Below are positions 7,297-15,293 of a stretch of DNA of 26,930 nucleotides, in pieces; within the stretch, counting starts at the first letter, position 1, and every line of letters begins with the position of its first letter. The notes below the pieces were generated by a model. It searched no databases, was not told the origin of the DNA, and saw nothing but the letters and a program-made list of their open reading frames with translations. The position numbers and the translations under genes were made by a program. Source of the stretch: Porphyromonadaceae bacterium (lineage in GTDB: Bacteria > Bacteroidota > Bacteroidia > Bacteroidales > Paludibacteraceae); contig CAJPNS010000010.1 in assembly GCA_905372135.1 (NCBI GenBank), positions 1 through 26,930 of the forward strand. The letters are read 5' to 3'.

Positions 7297-7327
7297 CAAA
7301 ATTATGTATAAATTCCGATACCTGCAA
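7297..7327 (-). promoter_or_regulatory. Promoter of the outer-membrane protein gene
   Basis: On the minus strand this reads TTG (7327-7325), a 20-nt spacer and TAATTTTG (7304-7297). The inferred start point near 7290 puts the 7254 ATG in a short leader and excludes the longer reading frame. Confidence 0.65.
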
Positions 7328-7425
7328 TTTCGCTTTGTTATTTATTTGAAAAGAATAAAAAGGCGGTGTCAATTTAGGGCACAGCCCTGAAGATAAATAG
7401 ACTTCATCGTTCTGCTACTTCTTGA

Positions 7426-9819
7426 TCAATCAGATAAAAACCTATCTATTATATTTTTTAATAGTTTACAGAATTCATTTGCCGAATATAACTTATTGAC
7501 TTCTCCTTTGTAAGTTTTTCCATATCTATCTGATGATTTATTAGTACAAGCCTTATTTCCATTCCACTCATCTTCCATCAAGTAAATGCAATTATCAGGA
7601 TTATAGGAAAAGAAGTACCATTTATTATCATGTTGATATTTATATTTAAATTGAATATTCCAACCATTGAAAAAATCACAATTGGGAATTTCATACTCTT
7701 CATTAATAGAAATCATTTTTTTCTTTCTACAATCAGCTAAGATTTGATTTCTATGAAAGTCATCTTTATCATAGTCAGGCATAATTCCCTCATATCTCGG
7801 CTGATAAATAGCTCTTCTTCCATGAATACATTTTATACGAGATCCTACTTTTTTATCTACTACATAGTCAAGGAGTTTTGTATTATATAATGTTTTATAA
7901 ATCTCATCATCTTGTTCTCTAACAACAATAGTAAGATTGTCCAACAGTATTTTATGAACCGCTTTTGTCCAGTCGTCGGATAGAAGAATTCTATTTCTCC
8001 AAGTTTCAGCAGTATTATCTAAAACATATTTTTCTGGTTCGATAAAACACCAATAATTTTCAATATTATACAAAACCGCCTTAAGCAATATAGCTTCAGA
8101 CTTATACTTATGCTCCGGTATATCTTTGACTCCATTGATGTCAAAAAACTTTTTTACATTCGTCCATTTCTTATCGAAATCTAATTGGGACGATTTGTCC
8201 CAATTAAAATTGCCTTCATCGTCTCGGAAAAGGAATCTGATAGCTCCATTGAAGAAAGCATATCGTTCGGCTTCGATAATAATTTCTTCCCAAGTAGCGA
8301 AAGCCTCTCCATTAGTCTTTTTACAAGCCCCATTATATGTTGCTAAACTATTGTCGTCCGTTAGTATTCTTTTTGCCTTCTCTATTTCTTCTTGTAGCTG
8401 TCTTTCAAAATCATTATTAGTAGTAATTTTGCCCAAACATTTAAGTTCCGAATAAACATTATGTGGAGATTTTACTTTGTCTATAATATCAATAGCCTTT
8501 TTCATTTCTGATAAATTCTGAATTTTTACAGAAACAATGTTCCAGACAAATCTCATCCAACGTTTGAGGGATTCCGTATCGGCTTTGCCTTCCTCGAAGT
8601 ATTTACAGATAGCATAGAAAACAACTCGTTGAAGTTGGGTGATGCTCGAAACCTCCAACCACTCGTTGCCTGTATCTTCTATACTATCTTGTTGGTATTC
8701 GGGTATAAATCTGAATGTTTTATCCCAATCGCAAGTAAAATCATCTTTTTTAATGTCGGAATTTGAAAAATTGTCGAGTATTTTTTCCAAATTCACAAAT
8801 AAATCCTCATCTATTTCATTGTCCCACATATAATTTTTGAGACCTTCGTATCTGATAGTTCCTTTTTTTGTCAGGAAAGAGTAATATTTATCGCTTGCAT
8901 CTTCAATTTTCCCTATATGGTAGTTTAGGAAGAAACGATTTAAAAACTCAAAGTAAATCTCATCTACTCTATTGTTTGCCGACCGATGCTTCCAAAAGAT
9001 ATCCATCCACGTGGTATCTATCTTGATAGGAATGCCTTCTACTGGATGATTCAACTTTTCCCAATTCTTTTCTTCAATATAGCCTACCAAATCTGCCTTA
9101 AAGTTTTCGAAGTGAGTCAACTGCTTGCCACGAGCATTCATCTTGATATAAAGGTCATCAGTCAGATTAAAATTGTTCATCGGGAGATAATAAAACTTTA
9201 TAGGCGCATTTGCCGATGTTAATTTTTCCCAGTACTTTTCAAAATCCTCTTGCTTTTCATCACCAAACAGTTCTTCTATACCGTCATTCATATCAGTCCC
9301 ACTCAACATACGTAGCACCGACTGAATGGTTGGATCTTGTTTCCACTCGGCATAGAACCAAATTTGATTCGTGATGAAGTCTACAATACTCTCACGAGAC
9401 TCGTCTGAAGAATCTTCACGAGACACAAACGCATTAAAGTCTTGATAACACAAGTTTTTGAAAAAAATGCGAGACGACATTCTTGTCTCGTAGCTAAATT
9501 TTTGTAACAACCTACCTGCCTCTTCCATTTTTTTTGCTCGTAGAGCAACGTACCAATGGAGAAGCCAAAGAGTAGTAAGTCGTTGCTGGCCGTCGAGTGG
9601 TTGCAACTTTCCGTTTTTTACTGAGCCATAAACGAAATCGAGTATCAGTATTTCCTGTTTGTCCGACAGATTATTATCTATCGCATTTTTCAAATTTTTC
9701 AAAAACATTTCCCGCAGGGTCTCTTTACCCTTCCTGCCTTGTGCATAATCGCGCTGTATAATGGGTATCTCTATATTATACCGGTTAAGAAAATCCCAAA
9801 ACGATATTGCTCTTTCCAT
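7426..9819 (-). CDS. DUF262 protein with a large C-terminal region lacking an HNH motif
   Basis: The 797-residue protein has a DUF262 (GmrSD N-terminal, ParB-like fold) domain with IPIIQRDY at residues 18-25, DGQQRLTT at 76-83 and NARGKQLTHFENFKADL at 228-244. In GmrS and SspE this fold binds nucleotide, and its hydrolysis or sensing controls the nuclease part. No DUF1524 pattern (H-E-H-I with N-R-x-x-G-N) is visible in the remaining 550 residues. The C-terminal region is helical and Trp-rich, with a block near 500-545 (AFATWEEIIIEAERYAFFNG) and an end that looks beta-rich. It is the second gene of a unit, 54 nt behind a DUF262-DUF1524 gene. The role is probably a partner or regulator in phage defence; this is inference from family and pairing. 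AT-rich relative to neighbours. Confidence 0.8.
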   Translation of the reverse strand: MERAISFWDFLNRYNIEIPIIQRDYAQGRKGKETLREMFLKNLKNAIDNNLSDKQEILILDFVYGSVKNGKLQPLDGQQRLTTLWLLHWYVALRAKKMEEAGRLLQKFSYETRMSSRIFFKNLCYQDFNAFVSREDSSDESRESIVDFITNQIWFYAEWKQDPTIQSVLRMLSGTDMNDGIEELFGDEKQEDFEKYWEKLTSANAPIKFYYLPMNNFNLTDDLYIKMNARGKQLTHFENFKADLVGYIEEKNWEKLNHPVEGIPIKIDTTWMDIFWKHRSANNRVDEIYFEFLNRFFLNYHIGKIEDASDKYYSFLTKKGTIRYEGLKNYMWDNEIDEDLFVNLEKILDNFSNSDIKKDDFTCDWDKTFRFIPEYQQDSIEDTGNEWLEVSSITQLQRVVFYAICKYFEEGKADTESLKRWMRFVWNIVSVKIQNLSEMKKAIDIIDKVKSPHNVYSELKCLGKITTNNDFERQLQEEIEKAKRILTDDNSLATYNGACKKTNGEAFATWEEIIIEAERYAFFNGAIRFLFRDDEGNFNWDKSSQLDFDKKWTNVKKFFDINGVKDIPEHKYKSEAILLKAVLYNIENYWCFIEPEKYVLDNTAETWRNRILLSDDWTKAVHKILLDNLTIVVREQDDEIYKTLYNTKLLDYVVDKKVGSRIKCIHGRRAIYQPRYEGIMPDYDKDDFHRNQILADCRKKKMISINEEYEIPNCDFFNGWNIQFKYKYQHDNKWYFFSYNPDNCIYLMEDEWNGNKACTNKSSDRYGKTYKGEVNKLYSANEFCKLLKNIIDRFLSD

Positions 9820-9849
9820 AATACAAAAACTTTTTATTGTTCGATAATT

Positions 9850-9878
9850 AATTTTTCGAGTGCTTCGAATATACTATT
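9850..9878. repeat. Imperfect 29-bp direct repeat, copy 1 (DUF262 gene junction)
   Basis: This stretch matches 9905-9933 at 23 of 29 positions. It spans the end of the upstream DUF262-DUF1524 gene and the spacer before the second gene. Read on the minus strand in a frame shifted from the gene, it codes NSIFEALEKLIIEQ and a stop, parallel to the gene's own NILKTLEEFNVY. Confidence 0.5.
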
Positions 9879-11712
9879 TCTCTTCTTGACTGCAATATAC
9901 ATTAAATTCTTCGAGTGTTTTTAATATATTATCTCTATATGCTTCGGCATCTCTTTTGTCCCAATAGAGAATCGAAGCCGATGCCGAATTGTAATACTTG
10001 AGAAAGGCATATTTGGTACAAGGTGGAATAAACGCAGACTTGCTGTCTTCCTCTTTTGGGGTCAAACTTTGTTTATCTATTGTAATTTTTTTACCTCTGT
10101 CTTTTTCGATAATACATCTACGTTTAACAGGGAAAATGGAATTGCCGTAACTGCGATTGGTAGAAGAATCCAACAATACGAAGTTCCATATCTGATTCTT
10201 TTCTCTATCGTTGAGCGGTGCTGCGTTTCCGACAAGCTTTTCTATTGCTTCTTTGATTTCATCAAAATTATCTTCATTGTTTACTTTTTCTATATAAGCA
10301 ACAATTTTCGATTTTAGCGTATTATCGTTTTCGACTTGGTCGTAAAGCAAAGAATATTTCAACCATTCTTCCTTATCCTTATCATCATCGAGAGCATTCG
10401 ACGTGTTAGAGTCGATATGTTCGACATCCCATTTCTCTGTTTTATAGAGATGGAAAGGAAATTTATAGAATGAATGTAATTGATACGCCTTTTGTTCAGC
10501 CTCCGCTTGATTTATCGCAGTCTGTACATTATGTAGCAAAAGTAGAGGTCTACACGTTGTTTTAGGGTCAGCTCCGTCTATCTCGTATTGTTTATTAAGT
10601 TCCTTGCATTTTTCGATTTTTTTCTTAATAGTCTCTCTGAGATAGTTTTCTATAAAGTTTTTTTTGGTACAATTATTTTTCCACTCATCTAATAGAGTAT
10701 CTATTCTAACTCCGCATATAATAAGATATCCTACATAATGATACAGCAAAACATCGTTAAACCATTCCTTGAAAGTTTCAAATATCTGCCTTACCTCCGA
10801 CCATACCTCGTTCATATACTCTTTATTGCTTTTGAAATTTTCGTAGAAATATCTGAAAGTAGCATATTCGTCTGAATCTCCGATTGAATCCTGTTTGGAA
10901 TTTTTACGTCTGATTATATCAAACAGAATATCGATGCGAGTAGGTTTTTCGTAACCGACATTGTTAAGAAACAGCCAAAAATCATTATTCTGAAGCGTGT
11001 ACTCGATTTTATCCCATTCGGTAGCAATTTCTTGCTGTCTAAGCCTTACTGTCGAATTGTATTCTTCACCGAAATTAGAGCTGTTCATAAACAATGCTTT
11101 TATTAGCTCGGCATTGGTAAGGCTTATTTTTCCTATATTGAGTCGAGTAAAAACTTTTATCGGATTGGTCTCATCAGTCTGATACCAAATGAATTTCACT
11201 CTATTCAGAAGCTTTTCTTTAAATTCCTCCTTATGTTTTTTTTCATTCAACCAATCGGTGATGGTTTTCTTCGCCTGACTTACATGGTAGAAGTCGATAT
11301 TATCTTCATTGTCAGTTTCGCCATTTACACAATTTTCTATACCTTTTCTCGTTTCATATTCAAGCCGATAGGGACTGTTCATTCCGAGACAACTGAGGAT
11401 AATTAAAATTGTCGTAAGTCGCTGTTGCCCATCTATTACTTCCCAAGTAAAACCTTTCAGAAGTTTTTCTATTTCCTCCAAGCTTTTAGCTTCATCTTTT
11501 ATCTTACGGAATATATCATCTTCTTTCCGCTTGACGACCAAAGGTTGAATACAATAGAAATCGTCCTGTTTGGGACCAAATTCATTTACATCGTTCAGTA
11601 AATCTTTCACTTGCTGAGTTGTCCATCGATAACCTCTCTGGTAATTTGGTATGAAAAAATTCATATTGAGAAGTTCATTGACCGATTTCAGTTCTATATG
11701 ATTTTCACTCAT
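9874..11712 (-). CDS. DUF262-DUF1524 (GmrSD/SspE-like) putative nuclease
   Basis: In this 612-residue protein DUF262 motifs are IPNYQRGYRW (21-30), DGQQRLTT (94-101) and FTRLNIGKISLTNAELIKAL (188-207). The C-terminal DUF1524 HNH-like nuclease shows WDVEHIDSN (428-436) with Glu431 and His432, then NFVLLDSSTNRSYGN (510-524) and FPVKRR (527-532), the order of the His-Me finger in GmrD and SspE. Known relatives are modification-dependent or modification-guarded DNA nucleases against phage. It is the first gene of a minus-strand pair with a second DUF262 protein 54 nt downstream. No modification genes (dnd, ssp, methylase) are in the window, so a GmrSD-like attack on modified phage DNA is more likely than an SspE-like role. 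No strong promoter box was found before the ATG. Confidence 0.85.
   Translation of the reverse strand: MSENHIELKSVNELLNMNFFIPNYQRGYRWTTQQVKDLLNDVNEFGPKQDDFYCIQPLVVKRKEDDIFRKIKDEAKSLEEIEKLLKGFTWEVIDGQQRLTTILIILSCLGMNSPYRLEYETRKGIENCVNGETDNEDNIDFYHVSQAKKTITDWLNEKKHKEEFKEKLLNRVKFIWYQTDETNPIKVFTRLNIGKISLTNAELIKALFMNSSNFGEEYNSTVRLRQQEIATEWDKIEYTLQNNDFWLFLNNVGYEKPTRIDILFDIIRRKNSKQDSIGDSDEYATFRYFYENFKSNKEYMNEVWSEVRQIFETFKEWFNDVLLYHYVGYLIICGVRIDTLLDEWKNNCTKKNFIENYLRETIKKKIEKCKELNKQYEIDGADPKTTCRPLLLLHNVQTAINQAEAEQKAYQLHSFYKFPFHLYKTEKWDVEHIDSNTSNALDDDKDKEEWLKYSLLYDQVENDNTLKSKIVAYIEKVNNEDNFDEIKEAIEKLVGNAAPLNDREKNQIWNFVLLDSSTNRSYGNSIFPVKRRCIIEKDRGKKITIDKQSLTPKEEDSKSAFIPPCTKYAFLKYYNSASASILYWDKRDAEAYRDNILKTLEEFNVYCSQEEK
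9905..9933. repeat. Imperfect 29-bp direct repeat, copy 2 (inside DUF262-DUF1524 gene)
   Basis: Second copy of the sequence at 9850-9878, offset by 55 bases and lying in the last codons of the gene ending at 9874. It suggests a small tail duplication. Confidence 0.5.
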
Positions 11713-11765
11713 ATCGATTACTTTTGAAATTTGTAGACATTAATATTATTCGTCGTAAAAAAGAC

Positions 11766-11806
11766 AAAAAGATCGCAACAATCGGATAGATTGTCGTAAT
11801 CTTTTT
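11766..11806 (-). terminator. Terminator after buk
   Basis: AAAAAGAT and ACAATC on the left pair with GATTGT and ATCTTTTT on the right around a short loop, with a mismatched middle. Read on the minus strand it follows the buk stop by about 28 nt and ends in a T-run. It separates buk from the DUF262 unit. Confidence 0.55.
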
Positions 11807-11833
11807 GTTGAAAAAAATGAAACAGTATTTGAC

Positions 11834-12895
11834 TTATTTATAAACTTTTACCTCCTCTTCGCCGTTAAGCACCATTATACCGTGTTGTGCGAGAGCCGGA
11901 AGTTCGTCTTCGCCCGGATATATGGTTACAGGAGCAATGTACTCTACCATTCCTTTGATATAATCGACAAAATCCTTGCTGTATGCGATGCCGCCGGTGA
12001 GGATGATACCATCGACTTTGCCCTTGAAGATAGTGGCGAGTGCACCTATCTCTTTGGCAATGTTGTAACCCATAGCGTGCCAGATGAGTTCGGCGTGCTT
12101 GTCGCCCTCCTTGATACGATTCTCTACGTCGATACCCGAGTTTGTACCCAGATGAGCTATAAGTCCGCCTTTGCCGTTACACATCTTCAGCAACTCCTCT
12201 TGGGTGTATTTACCCGAAAAACACAACTTCACCAAGATTGCCGAAGGCAGTGTACCCGAGCGTTCGGGCGAGAACGGACCGAAACCGAGTGCGTTGTTGA
12301 CGTCGATAGCCCTGCCCTTGCCGTGTGCGGCACACGACACGCCTCCACCGACATGTGCGATGACGAGGTTTAGGTCTTCGTAACGTTTGCCGTGCTCCTT
12401 AGCATAACGGCGGGCTACGGCTTTCTGGTTCAGACAGTGAAACGTCGATATGCGCGGGAACATCGGATGTCCGCTCACACGTGCAATCTCTTGCATTTCG
12501 TCGGTTACCACAGGGTCGGCTATTATGACGCGGGTATTGAAGGCTTTGGCAAGTTCGACACCGACCAACGCTCCGAGCGAGCAGGCGTGTTCGCCGTACT
12601 GAGCCGAGATAAGGTCTTTTATCATCTCGTCGTTTACCTCGTATGCTCCTGCCTCGATAGGTTTGAGCATTCCGCCGCGACCGACGATGATATCGAACTT
12701 GGTATCGATATTATTCTCCGCGATAAATTTTATTATAACATCTTTGCGGAAATCCTTCTGCGAGGCTACCGTCGGAAACGGTGCAAGTTCCTCGGCAGTG
12801 TGACGGAGCGTCTTCTCATAAACATTGTTTTCGTCTTCGAAAACGGCAATCTTGGTCGATGTCGAACCAGGATTGATAAGTAACATTCTGTACAT
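11834..12895 (-). CDS. buk: Butyrate kinase
   Basis: The 353-residue product transfers phosphate from butyryl phosphate to ADP, giving butyrate and ATP in the cytoplasm. It belongs to the ASKHA/acetokinase superfamily. Visible are the N-terminal phosphate loop LLINPGSTSTKIAVFED (5-21), GRGGMLKP near 72, HVGGGVSCAAHGKG near 180-193, FGPFSPERSGTLP near 204 and the C-terminal LTGGIAYS adenosine-motif region near 302. The length matches Buk (about 355) and is shorter than acetate kinase (about 400). The ATG follows a -7 box. The partner ptb is 7.6 kb away in the opposite orientation; between them lie prenyltransferase, wecB, a membrane protein gene and the DUF262 pair. Branched-chain acyl phosphates could also be substrates. 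Confidence 0.92.
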   Translation of the reverse strand: MYRMLLINPGSTSTKIAVFEDENNVYEKTLRHTAEELAPFPTVASQKDFRKDVIIKFIAENNIDTKFDIIVGRGGMLKPIEAGAYEVNDEMIKDLISAQYGEHACSLGALVGVELAKAFNTRVIIADPVVTDEMQEIARVSGHPMFPRISTFHCLNQKAVARRYAKEHGKRYEDLNLVIAHVGGGVSCAAHGKGRAIDVNNALGFGPFSPERSGTLPSAILVKLCFSGKYTQEELLKMCNGKGGLIAHLGTNSGIDVENRIKEGDKHAELIWHAMGYNIAKEIGALATIFKGKVDGIILTGGIAYSKDFVDYIKGMVEYIAPVTIYPGEDELPALAQHGIMVLNGEEEVKVYK

Positions 12896-12940
12896 AATAG
12901 TCTGATTATCTTTGTGTATATTAATTTTTAAAATTCAGTG

Positions 12941-12948
12941 CAAAGGTA
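12941..12948 (-). promoter_or_regulatory. -7 box of buk
   Basis: The minus strand reads TACCTTTG, a perfect TAnnTTTG, 46 nt before the buk ATG. No obvious TTG is seen upstream. Confidence 0.5.
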
Positions 12949-13010
12949 ATAAATAGTTTTTAGTTAGTAAGCGGTGAGAAGCCTATTTTTCAGCCATTCC
13001 GACAAACACT

Positions 13011-13736
13011 CTATGCCAACCCGCTTTCGATAGCTTTTCTGGTGCGTAGGATAAACTCGTCCATATTCGACCTGTCGAGGTCTTGCGTATCGATAGGTTC
13101 GTGGAAAGTAACGGTGATTCGCCCCGGTCTGACATAGCACGACGAGGCAGGCAAGACATCGAACGCCCCATCTATAGAGACAGGCACGATAGGTAACCTC
13201 AGGTCTTCGGCTATCTTGAATGCTCCGCGTTTGAACGCACCGAGCCTACCCGTCTTGGTGCGGCTGCCTTCGGCAAATATCACGATAGACGAACCGTTGC
13301 GGAGCTTCTTTTCGGCTTCGTCTATACTGCGTTTGGCTCGGATAGGGTTACTCCGGTCGATGAAGATATGCCCTGCCTTATGGCACGCAAAGCCTACGAA
13401 AGGTATCTTACGCAGCGAGTTTTTCATTATCCATTTGAACTTATTGATAAGCCAGCCATAGAGGACGAAAATATCGTATATGCTCTGATGGTTTGCCACG
13501 AATATATAAGATTGGTTTGTGTCGTAGTTCGAGCGTCCGATTACATCGATACGTACAAACGAAAGACGACACAATAGCCTTCCCCAATATTTGGCGGGCA
13601 TATAGCACCATCTGTAATCGCCGATGAATGAGAATATTATTGTCAATATCGATGCCACCAAGGTAACGAAAGCACCTAACGGTAAAAAGACAAGAACGAG
13701 GTATAGTAGCCAAAATGGATTGATTGTCCGTTTCAT
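13011..13736 (-). CDS. plsC: 1-acyl-sn-glycerol-3-phosphate acyltransferase
   Basis: The 241-residue product acylates lysophosphatidic acid to phosphatidic acid at the inner membrane. An N-terminal hydrophobic segment (about 11-40) is followed by the four acyltransferase motifs: NHQSIYD (82-88, catalytic His83 and Asp88), FIDR (125-128), FAEGSRT (154-160) and LPIVPV (181-186). Length is typical. It starts 38 nt after the stop of the CNNM/GldE-like gene and is likely in its transcript. The ATG is chosen because it precedes the membrane segment and no longer reading is needed. Confidence 0.92.
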   Translation of the reverse strand: MKRTINPFWLLYLVLVFLPLGAFVTLVASILTIIFSFIGDYRWCYMPAKYWGRLLCRLSFVRIDVIGRSNYDTNQSYIFVANHQSIYDIFVLYGWLINKFKWIMKNSLRKIPFVGFACHKAGHIFIDRSNPIRAKRSIDEAEKKLRNGSSIVIFAEGSRTKTGRLGAFKRGAFKIAEDLRLPIVPVSIDGAFDVLPASSCYVRPGRITVTFHEPIDTQDLDRSNMDEFILRTRKAIESGLA

Positions 13737-13774
13737 AAGAATAGCTTTTGGTAGCGGTAAAATATTTTGTTCTT

Positions 13775-15079
13775 CTAATCTATCTCGAGTTTTATACGCT
13801 TTATACGACGTTTCTCCATCGCTACGATGGTAAATGTGTAGTTTTTGTACGAGACGTGTTCGCTTACGTGAGGCATCTCTTCGAACATTTCGAGCATCAA
13901 CCCCGCCAGAGTATCGACCTCGTCCGTAAGGTGGTCGAATTCGTCGGGCAATATATCGAGTATCTTGTAAAAATCGTTGAGAAGTATCTTCCCTTCGAAC
14001 TCGTATGTTTTATCGTCTATTTGTTCGTATAATTTATCGTCTTCGTCGTATTCATCGGCTATCTCACCGATTATTTCTTCCATAATATCTTCCATAGTTA
14101 CTATGCCGAGAGTGCCTCCGAACTCGTCCACTACGATTGCTATATGTACTTTATACTTCTGAAAATCAAGTAGCAGGTCGTCTATTTTCCGTGTCTCGGG
14201 TATAAATGTCGCAGGACGTACAAGCGTCTGCCAACGGAAAGTATTACCTTTGTTGATATGAGCAATAAGGTCTTTGATGTACAATACACCGACGATTTGG
14301 TCTAAACTTTTTTCGAATACCGGAATACGCGAATATCCCGTCTCTATTATCTTGGCTATGACATCGGTAAATGGAGTCTTCAGGTCGATTGCTACGACGT
14401 CGAGACGTGGCGTCATAATGCTGTCGACCGACAAGCTGCCGAAATGCACGATACCACGAAGAATATCTTCATCTTCGTCGTCGATATGGTCGGTCAGATT
14501 GAGTGCCTGCGACAGTTCGTCGACCGATATGGCTTGCCTGCGATTCTTCATTTTTTTCTGAACAAAAGAGGTCGACTTCACAAGACACAGCGACAGAGGC
14601 GACAGTAGTTTGTCCATTACCGTCAAAGGCTTGGCAGAGAACCGAACCACCTTCATAGCGTTCTGCGAGGCATATAACTTCGGCATTATCTCGGCAAAAA
14701 GTAGTATTACGAACGTTATTACCACTGTCTGTATCACAAATTCGAGCACTACGGACGAGCCGAAATCTACCATCATAGTCATAAATATTGCCGACAATAC
14801 AGCCACTGCTATGTTACACAAATCGTTGGATAGTAGGACTGTGGCGAGCAACTTCTCGGGATTTTTGAGCAGCCTTATGACCGCCTGCGATTTTGCGTCG
14901 TCTTCGCTTTTACTTTTTATCTCGTCGAGATTGGCGGGCGAGAGCGAAAAAAAAGCCGTCTCCGCTGCCGAATTGAACGCCGACACCACGAGAAGCCCTA
15001 CGATTACAGCCAAGACCCCCAAAGCCTGAACGTCGAATGGCTTGAAGGTTACCATATACAGTATAGTGTTTATAATCAT
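13775..15079 (-). CDS. gldE: CNNM/CorC-family transporter, GldE-like
   Basis: This 434-residue protein has a DUF21/CNNM membrane domain at about 20-150, with an N-terminal helix carrying AFNSAAETAFFSLSP, the conserved small and acidic residues of the ion site. Two CBS domains follow at about 205-330 (SIMTPRLDVVAIDL, TGYSRIPVFE, GVLYIKDLI, VVDEFGGTLGIVTMEDIMEEIIGEI), then a CorC/HlyC C-terminal domain. It probably exports Mg2+ or a related cation. In Bacteroidota this architecture and length are usually named gliding motility-associated GldE, but the name does not mean that the host glides. Upstream is a -7 box; plsC follows on the same strand. GldE against plain hemolysin-family protein is a naming question only. 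Confidence 0.85.
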   Translation of the reverse strand: MIINTILYMVTFKPFDVQALGVLAVIVGLLVVSAFNSAAETAFFSLSPANLDEIKSKSEDDAKSQAVIRLLKNPEKLLATVLLSNDLCNIAVAVLSAIFMTMMVDFGSSVVLEFVIQTVVITFVILLFAEIMPKLYASQNAMKVVRFSAKPLTVMDKLLSPLSLCLVKSTSFVQKKMKNRRQAISVDELSQALNLTDHIDDEDEDILRGIVHFGSLSVDSIMTPRLDVVAIDLKTPFTDVIAKIIETGYSRIPVFEKSLDQIVGVLYIKDLIAHINKGNTFRWQTLVRPATFIPETRKIDDLLLDFQKYKVHIAIVVDEFGGTLGIVTMEDIMEEIIGEIADEYDEDDKLYEQIDDKTYEFEGKILLNDFYKILDILPDEFDHLTDEVDTLAGLMLEMFEEMPHVSEHVSYKNYTFTIVAMEKRRIKRIKLEID

Positions 15080-15112
15080 TGCCTGTAAGAAAAATATTTA
15101 ATATTAGGTCTG

Positions 15113-15120
15113 CAAAGTTA
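15113..15120 (-). promoter_or_regulatory. -7 box of the gldE-like gene
   Basis: The minus strand reads TAACTTTG, matching TAnnTTTG, 34 nt before the ATG at 15079. The -33 part is not clear. Confidence 0.5.
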
Positions 15121-15212
15121 GTCATTTTTACGCTATAATCAGAGTATTGTTATAGCTAATTTCCACAACTATTTATTTTTGCTTATTGTTTTGATTGGTA
15201 TTGCCAAATCGA

Positions 15213-15250
15213 CAAAAATACGAAGAGCGCCAATAAAAAGCCCTCTTCGC
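15213..15250 (-). terminator. Terminator after the M20 dipeptidase
   Basis: CGAAGAG (15221-15227) pairs with CTCTTCG (15243-15249); read on the minus strand the stem is followed by TATTTTTG. It lies about 44 nt after the dipeptidase stop. Confidence 0.75.
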
Positions 15251-15293
15251 ATTAAACACAAACCATTTATAATAATGTTGGGAATACTTGCTT

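Noticed and set aside
7255..7299. Longer start for the outer-membrane protein
   Set aside because: The upstream ATG overlaps the -7 box and the extra residues spoil an otherwise typical signal peptide.
7300..12000. Mobile element carrying the DUF262 pair
   Set aside because: No integrase, transposase, tRNA or clear direct repeats at the edges were found; AT-rich composition alone is not enough.
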